The notes beneath the pieces are model-generated. The model was not told the origin of the DNA, searched no databases, and worked only from the letters and a program-made list of their open reading frames with translations. The position numbers were made by a program, and so were the translations under genes. Positions 13,401 through 24,730 of a stretch of 64,000 bases of DNA are shown here, in pieces. Numbering within the stretch: position 1 is the stretch's first letter; each line of letters opens with the position of its first letter. Source of the stretch: Varroa destructor (lineage: Eukaryota; Arthropoda; Arachnida; Mesostigmata; Varroidae); the NCBI RefSeq assembly GCF_002443255.2, contig NW_019211455.1:60140764-60204763 (forward strand), in the 5' to 3' direction.

Positions 13401-13733
13401 TATTTATTTAAATTAAGTCGCAAGTGACCAAACATTCTAAGCAACATTTTACGCTACTGAAGTTAGAATAAAGTGGCTGATAATGATATTCGCTTTTTTT
13501 AAATATATCTTATTGGGTTCATAGAGGTAGAAAAGAAAAGTTTTAAAATCTGGTACGGGACGCGTGTAAAGTAAGTGCAGACTTTCTGGCTTCCTCGGGA
13601 ATTATGCCTTTAGTTAAGGCAGTAATAAACGTGGTTCAAAAAAAGTGTCATCGTATGTCGACATCAGTGAGCGCCTTTGCCAGAATAATCAAATTATCAG
13701 ACTCGTCTACAATTCACGCTTTCTCTTTTATGC

Positions 13734-13749
13734 AGTGGATATCCACTGT
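13734..13749. repeat. 16-bp perfect palindrome
   Basis: CAGTGGATATCCACTG is self-complementary with no loop. The role is unknown; it may be a chance or protein-binding site. Confidence 0.6.
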
Positions 13750-15312
13750 CATTGTTTGGCTTAGTCCTCTGTGTCCGAATGACGGAAGTCATGCGGGAAG
13801 TCGTTGCCTAAAGGAATGGCTGTAAACTGAAGCTAGGGGAAGGTGGGACGCGCTATGTTTACGATGTTATCATTTTGTACACAGCGATCTTGAACTTACC
13901 ACGGCCTCCTGACTTGTTGGCCAAGGCCGGCAATGTCTCCGCTAACAAATCGCTCAACGGTCAAGAACACTGATACCATTCTATAGTAAAAACGGACAGC
14001 ACTGCGTATAATGGTCATTCTATTTATCACACATTTTTGCTAAATAACAGTTACGAGAGCTGCGGCCGCAGCTCAACTGTCTTCTTATCGTAGATGCTAA
14101 ATAAAAAGAATAATACATCAAATAACCCTGTAGTATTAAAGAATGCAACTGCTCAACGTTAATAAATCCCCCTTAGATGATGCAAGAAGCATAACACTAC
14201 CATCACATAAGGAATATCTTACCTACAATAACTAATATGCTATGGTTTTTAAAGGTGAAAGCCTTTTTAATAACATGCACAGTAACAAAGATCTAAAATA
14301 TCACATATCTATCTTGAATTATGTGTTATCAGAGAACAAGCATTTTGCTTGAAATGGTCAGAACATTTAATTTATGTGAAGTAATAACTAAGCGTCAACT
14401 GATAATTGAACCACGGACACAATCACGCTCGCATGGCCAGTGCCTCCTTTAATACGGTGGTTCAAGAAAAGGTCTTTGGATTAATCTCCTATTACAGGAA
14501 ACAATAAAAAGAATCAAAACATGATCCTAGTATTAGACCGATTGCTTCTCCGTTTCAGCAACCGAATGGATTAAAATTTTGCAGTTGTTGGATAATTATA
14601 GCCGTGTTTAGTTTATTCTTTATTTTGACACAATCACGTGCTTATGTCGGGCAATCGTTTGCAAAGTGTGCATCATACGAGATCTAGCACTTATAGGTTG
14701 AAACGTACACAAGCAGTCTTCATACTTGTGTGACTACTATGCTTCTCACACAGTGTTGATGACAGGGTTTTGAAACTTTCTGAATTAATAATGGAATAAT
14801 GCAGTATTACAGATACTGAATAGGCTGAATGGAAATTAGTCCGCTATTAACACACACAAATGCTCCGCCTAGCTCATCCCAGTAACAAAAGCCGTTGAAC
14901 ATCTACGAAGAAAGGAATATCTAAACAGTTATCACCCGAAGCAGCTCATTCCTGATTCCAACGTGCTATTTTGAAGCTATGTTGATAATCAGACGACCAA
15001 GGTAAAATCTGTGACGGATGTACTTCAAAAAAATTAATAAGTAATACTAAATGTGCGCATGTATATTCTTGCACAATTGTGTTTCTCTGTTTTAACTAAA
15101 CACCTCCTATTTAAAATGGACGGATGGTAATACCAGATGGCTGTCAATATTACGACAGGATAGATGCTGAAACACTTTAATAATTAATAGAGTTGTACAA
15201 TTTACTATATCTTAACTAATAAACCTGGACGATTGAATACATGTCAGGCAGAAGACAACTGAAAGGTTAACAGTGGTGAATACATAAAGCCCTGTTCGCA
15301 GCCATAGAGATA

Positions 15313-15370
15313 TATTTTACTGTACATTAACAAAAATGCACAGTAAAATATGTACTGTACATTTTTGTTA
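15313..15370. repeat. Two interleaved 11-bp inverted repeats
   Basis: TATTTTACTGT (15313-15323) pairs with ACAGTAAAATA (15340-15350). TAACAAAAATG (15328-15338) pairs with CATTTTTGTTA (15360-15370). The stems overlap, so only one hairpin can form at a time. Confidence 0.7.
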
Positions 15371-16216
15371 CAATAGAGGATAGAAGATCAAGCGAATGTT
15401 TACCTCTTGTCATTATCCTAAGAGATATATGTCGAGCATGTCATCCTTACGGTTGCATTTGCATTTGTGGAAAAAAATTTGGCGCGATAGGAAACTACAA
15501 TTAACACTGAACCTATCAAGACTTCTTTAATATCTTCTTTGCTCGATCATAATGAGTTACTATCTTTATAATTAAATTTGATAACATACCAATGACGTTA
15601 AGCTCGATAGTTTAAATACGTAAACTTAAAAACAAATTCGTCAGCCGTCACTGACCGCCGGTAATAGGTTTAGTGTTGAAGTACGTTGCTTCAAACTATT
15701 AAATGTATTGCTCCCTTAACTCATGTGTACTTCACGCAGTTCTCTTTTACGGTTGAAGCTTTATTTCTTGTTTTCTGAGCCCCTACCCCAATGTACGTGC
15801 GATATATTCTTTGTGATGCATTGCAGATGACATGCATAGGTTTTCAAGTCAATTCAACTGTGATTAATTTTAATAGTCTCAATTCAAGCGCTTCTTTGAC
15901 TTCAATTTTTTCTGTGTAATTCAAAACAAGCATATTAGCATTAAAAATCCTAAGTTTCCAATGGTCACTTAGCTAGAAGCACGCACTAATTCTGAGGACG
16001 TCACTTTACTATATGCGTAGCATGAAGGATATCAGATTGAGTTTACTACTTTGATCTACATTTAAATTGTAATAATATCATAATAAACTAACCTGAAAGT
16101 AAAAGGAGGAACGTATCGTCATAGACTTTCCACTTTCATATTAATGAACTTTAAAATCGAAACAAATTCGAATGCAACAAAATGCAACGTACTGTTTGCA
16201 GTTCATTCAGAAAAAA

Positions 16217-16258
16217 ACCAATAGCATATTGTGTCCTGCGGCACAATCTGCTATTGGT
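16217..16258. repeat. Hairpin, 10-bp outer and 6-bp inner stem
   Basis: ACCAATAGCA (16217-16226) pairs with TGCTATTGGT (16249-16258). ATTGTG (16228-16233) pairs with CACAAT (16242-16247). A short loop TCCTGCGG lies between. Confidence 0.7.
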
Positions 16259-17646
16259 CTTTTCACAGTCTACAGCCACTACAATCCAGACACATTTCTG
16301 CTAAAGCGACCCTCTTCTTCTTGGGCCCCTTCGCTCGGACAATTGTGGGTCAATCGGTCGAATGTAAACGCAATTCTTCGTTCAGAAAAGAATGACACCG
16401 CATGAGGGCGCTGAATGCTGACAAACATCGTATATATTTATGAGATTTTTTCTTTTGCAAAGTGTGATCATTGGACCTGCCACTAACATTGCATGAATCT
16501 GCTAGAAGCAATGCTGAGTCTTATCTAGCTATAGTATATTGCAATCATTCCTGTTATATGGCATATGTAAGTGATTCCCGTTCTTGCATCGCGTTGCCTT
16601 CAAAAATTCTGCTAGTTCAGCCAGTCTTTAGCCCCGCGGCAACCGGAGTGATATTTTTCTCGATGCAGCTTTTGATAGTTTCTAGCATTTTCTGATATAT
16701 GCATTTCTGTTAACGATACTTTATCGGTTTTGAGATTTACTTAATATAATGTATAAGCATTTTTCCATCATCGTATTAAAGTATCATTATTCTACCCCTT
16801 AGTCGAAGCTAACGGTGGAACTCGGTTACCAAACTATCCGAAGTCTCTTTACCAGTGCTAGCTTAAAGCTACGTTACAAGCTGCATCAAAGAACTTGAAG
16901 ATGTTAGAAAATGTATGATTACAAAATAGACACGTCGTTACAGTATAAGAAATACTTACAATATCGTTTTTAAAATAAAATTCAATGATATATTGTCACC
17001 AAATATCATATGCAACATATTGCTTAGCTCTTTGTGGTGAACTAGATTACTCTGTATAATTGATTTTTTTTAGAAGCTAGATATAATTAAACAACTTCAT
17101 TAACGTATATTCAAAAGTTTCTAGTTTATATAATTCGCTTGTTGGTATTATATGCATATAATATGATAATGTCGATTCCGTTCATGTATTATTATTATTC
17201 CTGTTTCGTCTGCGAAATGTTTCATTAGCAAAAAATAATTTGCAGCGAAGAGCTGAGTATGAACCAGGCAATATCATGGTAATGTTTTGAACTTCCAATA
17301 TCCTAATAATAATCTTATATATTTATAGTTGTATGTACTCAAGAGAAAGTTCTACGACTTAAAGATTGTAGCTTCCCATATTCCACTAGTATCTTACATA
17401 AGTCTTTGTAAAGATCTACCTTTATTAGGCAAACCTTGAAGAAAGTGATTATTTTTGAGCCTCATGTACTTAGTTTTATACATTATGTTCATCTGTGTTT
17501 TTGTTCTTTTAGCAGAATTAGACGCACGGTATTGATGACAAGGAGTAACAGAAACAATTTAGCGCCAGCACATTCCATACAACCGTACTGTTGGAACCTC
17601 TAAATTCATCATAGAATACAGTAGTACGATTCAAGTTAGACACCAT

Positions 17647-17669
17647 CAATTTGGCGTCACGCCAAATTG
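17647..17669. repeat. 10-bp inverted repeat, 3-nt loop
   Basis: CAATTTGGCG and CGCCAAATTG are perfectly complementary around TCA. Confidence 0.75.
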
Positions 17670-19240
17670 AACGAAGTTCGAAATACAGATAGAGAGCTCA
17701 ATAAATATATGTGGCTCGCCTGGACCGGATAAGCCATTTTTCTTTTTATATCACCAGAATTTGTATAACTGACTTCATCGCATCTTGGGAAACACATGCA
17801 TAAAGTTTCTACACTTCAGGATCTAGATGTCTTAAAATTTGAAATGTTAGTTTTGCCAAGGTACGCTTTTGATTGACATAATATTTCAGGTAGTTTGGCA
17901 AACGTTTGAACTGCCTGTAGCACGTCTTGAGAGAACTAGTGTCATGTCACAATGCAATATATAACATAGTTCGAGCTGTTTGGAAGTAATGCTTATGAAG
18001 AATAATATTCGGTTTGATGAATTTATTTGTCAGTTAAAATGCATATCAGCTTGAAATTTCATTTAGAACAGACATATCCTAAGTAAGCTTGAGTAATATA
18101 TTAATCACGCTTATAATTACCTTAGCAAATGTTATTAAATATTTATATTTGCATAGCGATCAATCAAAAAGGAGTTCATGGTGCGGATTTTTTGCTACAG
18201 TGAGGTATAGTTAGAGCTCTGTTTACTGCTTTTAGGTAAGGCTGTAATTTGTTAAAATCTGAGCAAGGCTTCTGGCAGACAATTGGCGGACCACATGTTG
18301 TATACGACCACATTTAGCGCTTCAATCGGTTATGAAGAAACGGTGAAGGAAATAGCGTAAATAATCCATGAAGCTGTAGTAATCTCTAAATGAATATCTA
18401 TGTCACCCGAATATAATGAACGTTTTCTTTCCATAAGCGTTAATTGATTTCAGAGTCTTTGTAGCGAATTTACTAAAAAGATGACGCAATTCTATAGTGC
18501 AACTTATGATAGAATTTTTCGCAAGTATTGCAGAGATGCAGACCTTGTATGTGTGTAATATTTAATGTAGTTAAATTTCATACCCACTCCTTACGTAACA
18601 ATACTACAACATTTTTAAACAATATATAATTTGTCCTTTACTTTCGATGGACTTGCCATATATGTAATTTATATCAACTGGTTGGATTAAATAAAGAAAA
18701 TGCTTTATTTAGACACGAAATCGGCATGCATAAATAAATCATCAGCCCTGCTTAGTTGATTTGTGTTGTTTTGTCGTTCCAAATTGCTGCAGCCCATTGA
18801 ATACAATACTAACACGATATTGATTTTAGGAAATACTTAGACGAATTGCTGTTAACTCACCAAGAATGTGTTGCTTTGATTTTTATAGAGATTTACGTTA
18901 TCTGCGCTCTTACATAATATTGGATTACTATTCTCGGTTTTCTAAGGGCATTTACCCCTCTCTACACTAGGTTTTCGTGTATATTACGGAAGCGGGCTCT
19001 GTTTGCTAATATAACTAAATGCGCTACCAGTTAGGTTTATTGCATAATAGTTTAAATTTTATTGATAAGATTGGTAAGGAATTTAGCACTGGGACTGTTT
19101 AGGACTGTTACGGTGAGAAACTCGAATACGATTCCGGCCAAATGACCTAGTGCCACACACCACTTGTCTAAGAGTAGTCTGTAATAAAAATTACTAAAAA
19201 AAAGCTAGATAGTAAATTAGTAGGCAGTGGTCATAGCGTT

Positions 19241-20100
19241 ATGGAGCCCAACCATTGGGGTCGACCCCTGGTAAGCTCGGTAAACTTTAATTTTATCGCT
19301 GCTTACTTTAAGAACACGCGTTGCAGGTACACGAAGCTTTGCTCGTCTGAAACCCTAGTATATATGGCAAACGAATCAACTAACATGAAGCTTTTAGGAC
19401 CTGAATCTGGCGGCTTCATGGGGCACACGGACGCTTGCTCCTTTAACGCCATTATTCTGCCCACTCTTTTTATCAGGTTTTCTTTAACAAGCACTAGTAT
19501 TTCATGATCGAGTTCCTTTTTTAACTTCAGCTTTAACAACAACTTGGATCATGAACAACACCGACATTAGTATTAGCGCTTGCAGCCACAGTGGCCCGCC
19601 TTAATAAACTTAGCCTGTATTTTTTGGTAATCTGGGCGGTGACCTTCTTATTTCCGCCTCATTTCTATTCTGAACAGTCAAGCAGCTACCGGAAGAAAAA
19701 ATATCTTGCTAGTCTCGAGGTTTAGGTGAATTAAGCCGGAACCCTGCAGTTCCGGGCGATGCACCCATGGGGATGCGGGTTCTAGTCTCATTTTCATTAA
19801 TGATTAACGGTCCCAAAAAAGGTCGAACTTAGACCCCAACAGGGACCCCACGGCGATTTCAAGCGTTAGCTTTCGTTTGGTACAGAACGCTTTGTACTCA
19901 ACTTCAGTAAGGAAACAATTCTCTGGAAAGCGTCGAGTGGAAACTACCGTTTCATCGCATTTGATAAGTCCCTGCAAGAGATGTCAGCCATTCCAGCAGC
20001 GAGGAGACCGCTCACAGAGTCAAAACGTTTGACTGGGACCCTTCAAGGTGATAGTGTCTTTCGCCAAGTGATTCAAGCTTTGTATCCGATAAACAGCCGA
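19241..20100 (-). pseudogene. Possible decayed coding or mobile-element relic
   Basis: This block is distinctly richer in GC than its surroundings. It contains coding-like minus-strand fragments broken by stops. The longest is at 19303-19542, with a Lys-rich helix-like start followed by a mixed segment (ILVLVKENLIKRVGRIM). Further fragments continue up to about 20.0 kb in other frames. No family can be assigned from the text alone. It may be a dead transposon or a retrocopy. The plus-strand frame at 19241-19507 is likely a shadow. Confidence 0.25.
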
Positions 20101-21075
20101 TGACATTCTTCAGCTCCAAGAGAACAAATAAATTCAGGCATACGTATTATAAAGTGCATGGTTGTGACAAAACGTACTTGAACGTTTACTTGGTTTATCC
20201 ATCCACGGTTTTACTCAGAACGGTCAGTGCATAGCAAGAGGTCCAAGCCAAATGGGGAAAAATGGGGTTATGTGGAAGAGGGGATATTGGGCCACTCCGT
20301 TCTTTTCTAGCAAGAAAAGATTGATTTAAAATTTTAATACTATGAAACTTCCAAGGTTTTCGAGACGCATACCGGTGAGACATTTTGCGCAATTCGCGTC
20401 ACTAGATTTTTTTCTGTGATGTTTTGATTAAAAATATGTCACATGTCGCTGCTTTTGAAAGTAATTTTGCGCATCGTTAAACCAAGCAATACTGACAAGA
20501 TATGCATTACACTGCAGATAATCTCATCATAGATAACAAGTTATCATATATATTCTTATTGACATCAGAATCACATGCATAACTACGACAGTTATACAGC
20601 TTTCAGTGCAGGTCAGCTTAGGAAGATAATCTGAACATAGGTACCGCTTTTTTTTCACTTCTTGAACGAAATGCAACTCAAGAGTATGCCAGTACTCGGA
20701 TCATTTAAAACCAGATTTCATCCTGCATAGTAGAACAGTGAGCCTATGATAAGCAAACAATGCCCTTTGATCTGCTTAACTTAGCAGCAAATCACTATAA
20801 AGCCTTATTTTTCTAACCATAATCATAGCCCTTTTTTTGTAAGAAAAGCATTCGCCCTTAAATTTTGTTGAATGAGTAACATTTTCGTTCGATCTCAGTG
20901 GTCCAAAATATTCTTGAAAGACCATAATTTCCACAACTAACTTGGACTAACATACTTGTGCGAATAAAACGATATTAGCCAAACAAACTGAATAAAGTAA
21001 AGCTAAATTGAATATGGTGATGGACGGAGAAGTCCGTTTTTAAGGATAGACAACTATGAAATAGTAATTATACTT

Positions 21076-21085
21076 AAGAGTTCAT

Positions 21086-21122
<37 letters not shown>

Positions 21123-21132
21123 ATGAACTCTT
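21076..21132. repeat. 57-bp palindrome with (TA)n core
   Basis: AAGAGTTCATTATAT at the left end and ATATAATGAACTCTT at the right end are perfectly complementary across a run of TA dinucleotides. A cruciform or an end-to-end mobile-element remnant could produce this. Confidence 0.8.
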
Positions 21133-21908
21133 TCATAACACAAAATCACTCTCCCGCACTAAGCAATCAATGTTTTTTTCCTACAAGAACACATAAATAT
21201 AATATTTTCCACTTAAATCTCTGTTATTTAAAAATTATAGTTATAATAAATAAAAAGGCAGTGTTATTTCATATGCAGTATGTTCGTGTGTTAGAGCGTA
21301 GCCGTCGTACTTAAATTTGATCTTACTTACGTACTTAAATTGACGATAAAACTTAATAGTAAACGTTGCCATTTAATGTTTCGGCGATTTGGTAGTTTAT
21401 AGATGAAAAATAAACTTGCGGTAAATATTAGATGATACCCTCTAATTCATGATTCTTAAATATTATATATGTGGGGCCATTATCAATGCAGCAGCAGACA
21501 ATGTATAGGAAAAATTCAAGCTGCCTTGCATCATGCGCTGTAATGTCACAACAATTAATTATTCTGTAATAATGTAGTCATTTAGGAACTAGCTAGGCAC
21601 TATTTAGCGAAATGAATTTATTTAAAGTTATATTCTATAGACACATGCCGTGTAATAAAATAATGAAGGAGCGATTTACACAGTTAAAAATTTAACTCTA
21701 TTAAAATCTGAGATTAACATTAAAAGAAACAATATACTCATTTTTCTATTAATGTGCTTGTAGCTCTGTAGAATCAAGTAGTTAAGAAACGTGATGCTGG
21801 GATATGTTGGCTTTAGCTGCTTCCTGAACACGAGCAATATTAAATCACTCTGTTACAGGATTACTCTATATAGATCTGCTAGATTGTTACGAATAATTAC
21901 TTCCATTA

Positions 21909-22232
21909 TTAGTATTGGAGGAAGTTCACGATATTGTTTACCGACAAGCGATGTTCTGCGAATAACTCATACGGGGCACATAGCTGTGACCTTTGGCCTA
22001 GAGTCATCTGCGTTTCAAGACAAGGGTAGTTTCGAACTCACTGAAGCAGAAGGAAGCTGTTAGGATGTAACGGAGTCTCCTCTTTCGGCTTTTCATGCAA
22101 CAGGGCTTTCTGGAACTTCATTAAATAAATCTCAAATTGATATTCTCGGCCACAACAATTATAATCAGGGTGCCAATAATACAGTTGACATTTATAATCA
22201 TAACATCGATTGTTATATTTATTTCCGTGGTG
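21909..22232 (-). pseudogene. Cys-rich frame interrupted by one TGA
   Basis: After an acceptor-like TTGTTTAAG (AG at 22234-22233) a 63-codon frame carries clustered Cys and Tyr (RCYDYKCQLYY, YNCCGREY). It runs into TGA at 22040-22038 and then stays open in the same frame for 42 more codons to TAA at 21911-21909. The TGA sits inside a GTGAGT donor-like motif (CA|GTGAGT, GT at 22041-22040), so an alternative reading is an internal exon 22232-22042. Reading-through composition favours a gene remnant. The family is not recognised; a small secreted peptide or zinc-binding fragment is speculative. Confidence 0.3.
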
Positions 22233-22242
22233 CTTAAACAAT

Positions 22243-23404
22243 AATTGAAGAAAAAATTAACATATGTATGCTAAGAATTAAGGACGCAAATAATTTTGTG
22301 ATCTCATTTGGGCTAAGGTACGTCTAAAATGAAAAAATGATTTATTTTATTCAACCTAGTTAAAACCTTCTATTTCAATTCAATCTCTTAAATTCGAACA
22401 GTACAATTTTTATTTAATATAGTACCCCAAATTGTCGTCGTTCATAAGATTCAATCTTTTTAGCATAAAAATCTTAGAGGTAGTTATTATGGGAACTATT
22501 GTTTGGGATTTTGTCTTACACGTTCCCGTTTCTTAAGTTATTGTTGAGAGAAGCTATTAGATCACGCAGTTCCTTTTCAAATGAATCCTTCCAATGAATT
22601 ATTTTTTAATGCCTGTACTATCGAACCGAATTATTGAGCGTATACTTTGAGAAAATGATGACGCCTAATTATAATATGCGATAGTTCCCCGGATTTATGC
22701 GTGTTATATACAAATTAACCGGCTGTTCCGTGGGTTCGAATTTCACCTTTGTCACAACTCCTTATAAGTCAGATCTTCACATAAGTTTGTTATTTCATTC
22801 AGTATAAAGTAATTCTGTATTACAATGTTTATTTATCTGCATAGTGAATCTATTTGATTTTAAAAATAAATAATTATTATTTATAAAAATTTTATACAAG
22901 TAGAAATTCATCGAAAAATAGCACCGTTATTATTATTTGAATATAGGTTTGCAAAGCCTCACGGAACTGAATAGGGGTTTTCGTCCTGGAAACCAATGAA
23001 TCTTTTATGCATTTTCCAGAAAGATACCATGGCTTACGGCTTCAGTGCATATTCCTGGTCCAGTTTTGGTCATGATATGAATATTGTAACATTGGGATAA
23101 ATAACCGTGGTCAGTGAAGCATTACTGATGTCAGATATTGGGCGAAGGTAGTGCAAACGGCAGGTTATTTTTGTCAACACTTTATGAAGAATACTAGTAG
23201 TTATATTAGTCATAAGCAGACATTTTTGCTTTACTTGGATAATCCTCTCGCGTTCTTGCCTTCCGCTAAATCTGTGAAGGGATGCACCAAGCACTAAAAG
23301 CTAGCACATCACAAAACGAAGAAGCCGGTTGAAGTCGGCGTAATGAAGCACAAGGGATAACTGCGGCACCGTCAGAAGCAACCATATAGTGAAATTGCCG
23401 TAAA
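22243..23404. other. Non-coding AT-rich stretch
   Basis: No supported feature is seen. Minus frames near 23070-23294 have no domain or splice context. Confidence 0.4.
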
Positions 23405-23900
23405 ATGAATACTCTGAAGGAGAAGAAGAGGGCGACGGCCTCAGGTAACCGACTTTCGGTGATTCGAATCGTTTTGCGGCTGGTTGAAGTTTGGTGTCGG
23501 CCAAAAGAGTCGCGTACTGGCGGCAAGAGCAACAGCTCGACCGGGAGTGAGCTCCGTTTCTTCGGCCCCAGCTCAGGCTTCTACAGGAAGTTGGTCTGTG
23601 GGTCACTCAGTCATCCAACGAAGCAGCCAGACGGACACACAAACCAAGCGAGTTCACAGATGCCAATAACAAACCGATGTTGCTACTTCTCAAAATACAG
23701 TGCCGCTTTAAATGTCTATTCCAAGATAGCGCTTATGCGCATTGGTCCACTCTGAGAAGCATACTACAGCTCAAAAAAGATGGCTATGGGCAGCTAAAGT
23801 CGAACAGAAAAAAGAATATCTGCCACGTGGATTCCTATTATACTGAACGTTTTACTGGTGCTTTGGTGGTTTTCATCTCGGTACATAAAGCATAAGCAGA
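23405..23900 (+). other. GC-richer patch with overlapping frames, possible 5' exon
   Basis: This CpG-rich block stands out from AT-rich flanks and is open in two plus frames and, from 23301 to 23606, in minus frames as well. One plus frame begins with a well-placed ATG (AAAATGAAT at 23405) and meets a CAG|GTAACC donor after 13 codons (23443/23444). That would make a short first coding exon (MNTLKEKKRATAS). A second plus frame is Ser/Ala/Gln-rich around 23500-23660. I cannot decide between promoter plus first exon, or a relic. Confidence 0.25.
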
Positions 23901-24712
23901 ATGTCGCCTTTAGTGCGGTAGTGTCCGATTTTTGCCGAAGCTCCTCTTTGACTCAGATCCCTTTTGTCTGCATTGAAAAGAACACATTGTAAGAGTACCA
24001 ATTTAGAGGTTCATTAGCTGGGTTCAGAAATATTTCCTTCATTGTTATTCTGAAACTACTAGCTAGATATAATGCAAAGAAAAAGCAATAACTTTATTCA
24101 AGGTCAAACCCATTAGAATGTCTATCGCGGCATTTAAAAAGCTTCACAAACCTATATTCAAATTTTACACATGAGACCTCAAGATAAAATAATAATAACA
24201 ATATTATGTAATAACACCTTACAATTGTGTTAACTACATGCCTTTAAATTACTTAATTGTGCACATAAAACCCGATCACAAGCGGCACAGGTTCGGTTTA
24301 CGTTGTCTTATAGCGCTCATGATAGACTTTACACATTCCCTGCGTTAAAAATTCATGTTTTCTTTTTTCGCACCTATTAAGCGTCCATCCTGTAATCTCT
24401 TTAATTGACATTAAGACATTTTAATAAAGATTTGCATCATTCTAGCTTCATAATTCGTACTTGGAAAATGTATTAATTTATCAAAACTTTAATGTATGTT
24501 TTGATCAGTGTCTCATTATATATTCCAAATTTAGAATGAAAATGTTGGTATATTTCTAACTTACAAGTTTTCCTTGTGAATACGCAAGGGCTAGCCCGGC
24601 ATCTGTCGCGGCTCACATTTATTGATTTAGGCTGAAAGTAGCCCAGCCTATTTTATTGCGCTCTTACCTTGCCTACTTGACTCACAAATAAATAGCTGAA
24701 TGTATATTTCGG

Positions 24713-24730
24713 TATATATATATATATATA
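24713..24730. repeat. (TA)n microsatellite
   Basis: Nine uninterrupted TA units are seen directly. Confidence 0.85.

Larger units (their letters stand above)
10416..21908. other. Long gene-poor stretch
   Basis: No supportable gene is seen except a decayed GC-richer block at 19.2-20.1 kb. Frames at 10408-10647, 11197-11415, 13604-13825, 16172-16405 and 16471-16695 lack splice context or recognisable domains. Several perfect inverted repeats occur and are listed separately. Confidence 0.4.

Noticed and set aside
16300..16340. Basic PKKKR-like phrase on the minus strand
   Set aside because: An isolated short Lys run in a frame without gene context; chance.
22680..22760. tRNA-like T-arm (GGTTCGAAT) near 22733
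   Set aside because: No matching acceptor stem, anticodon arm or D arm could be folded around it.
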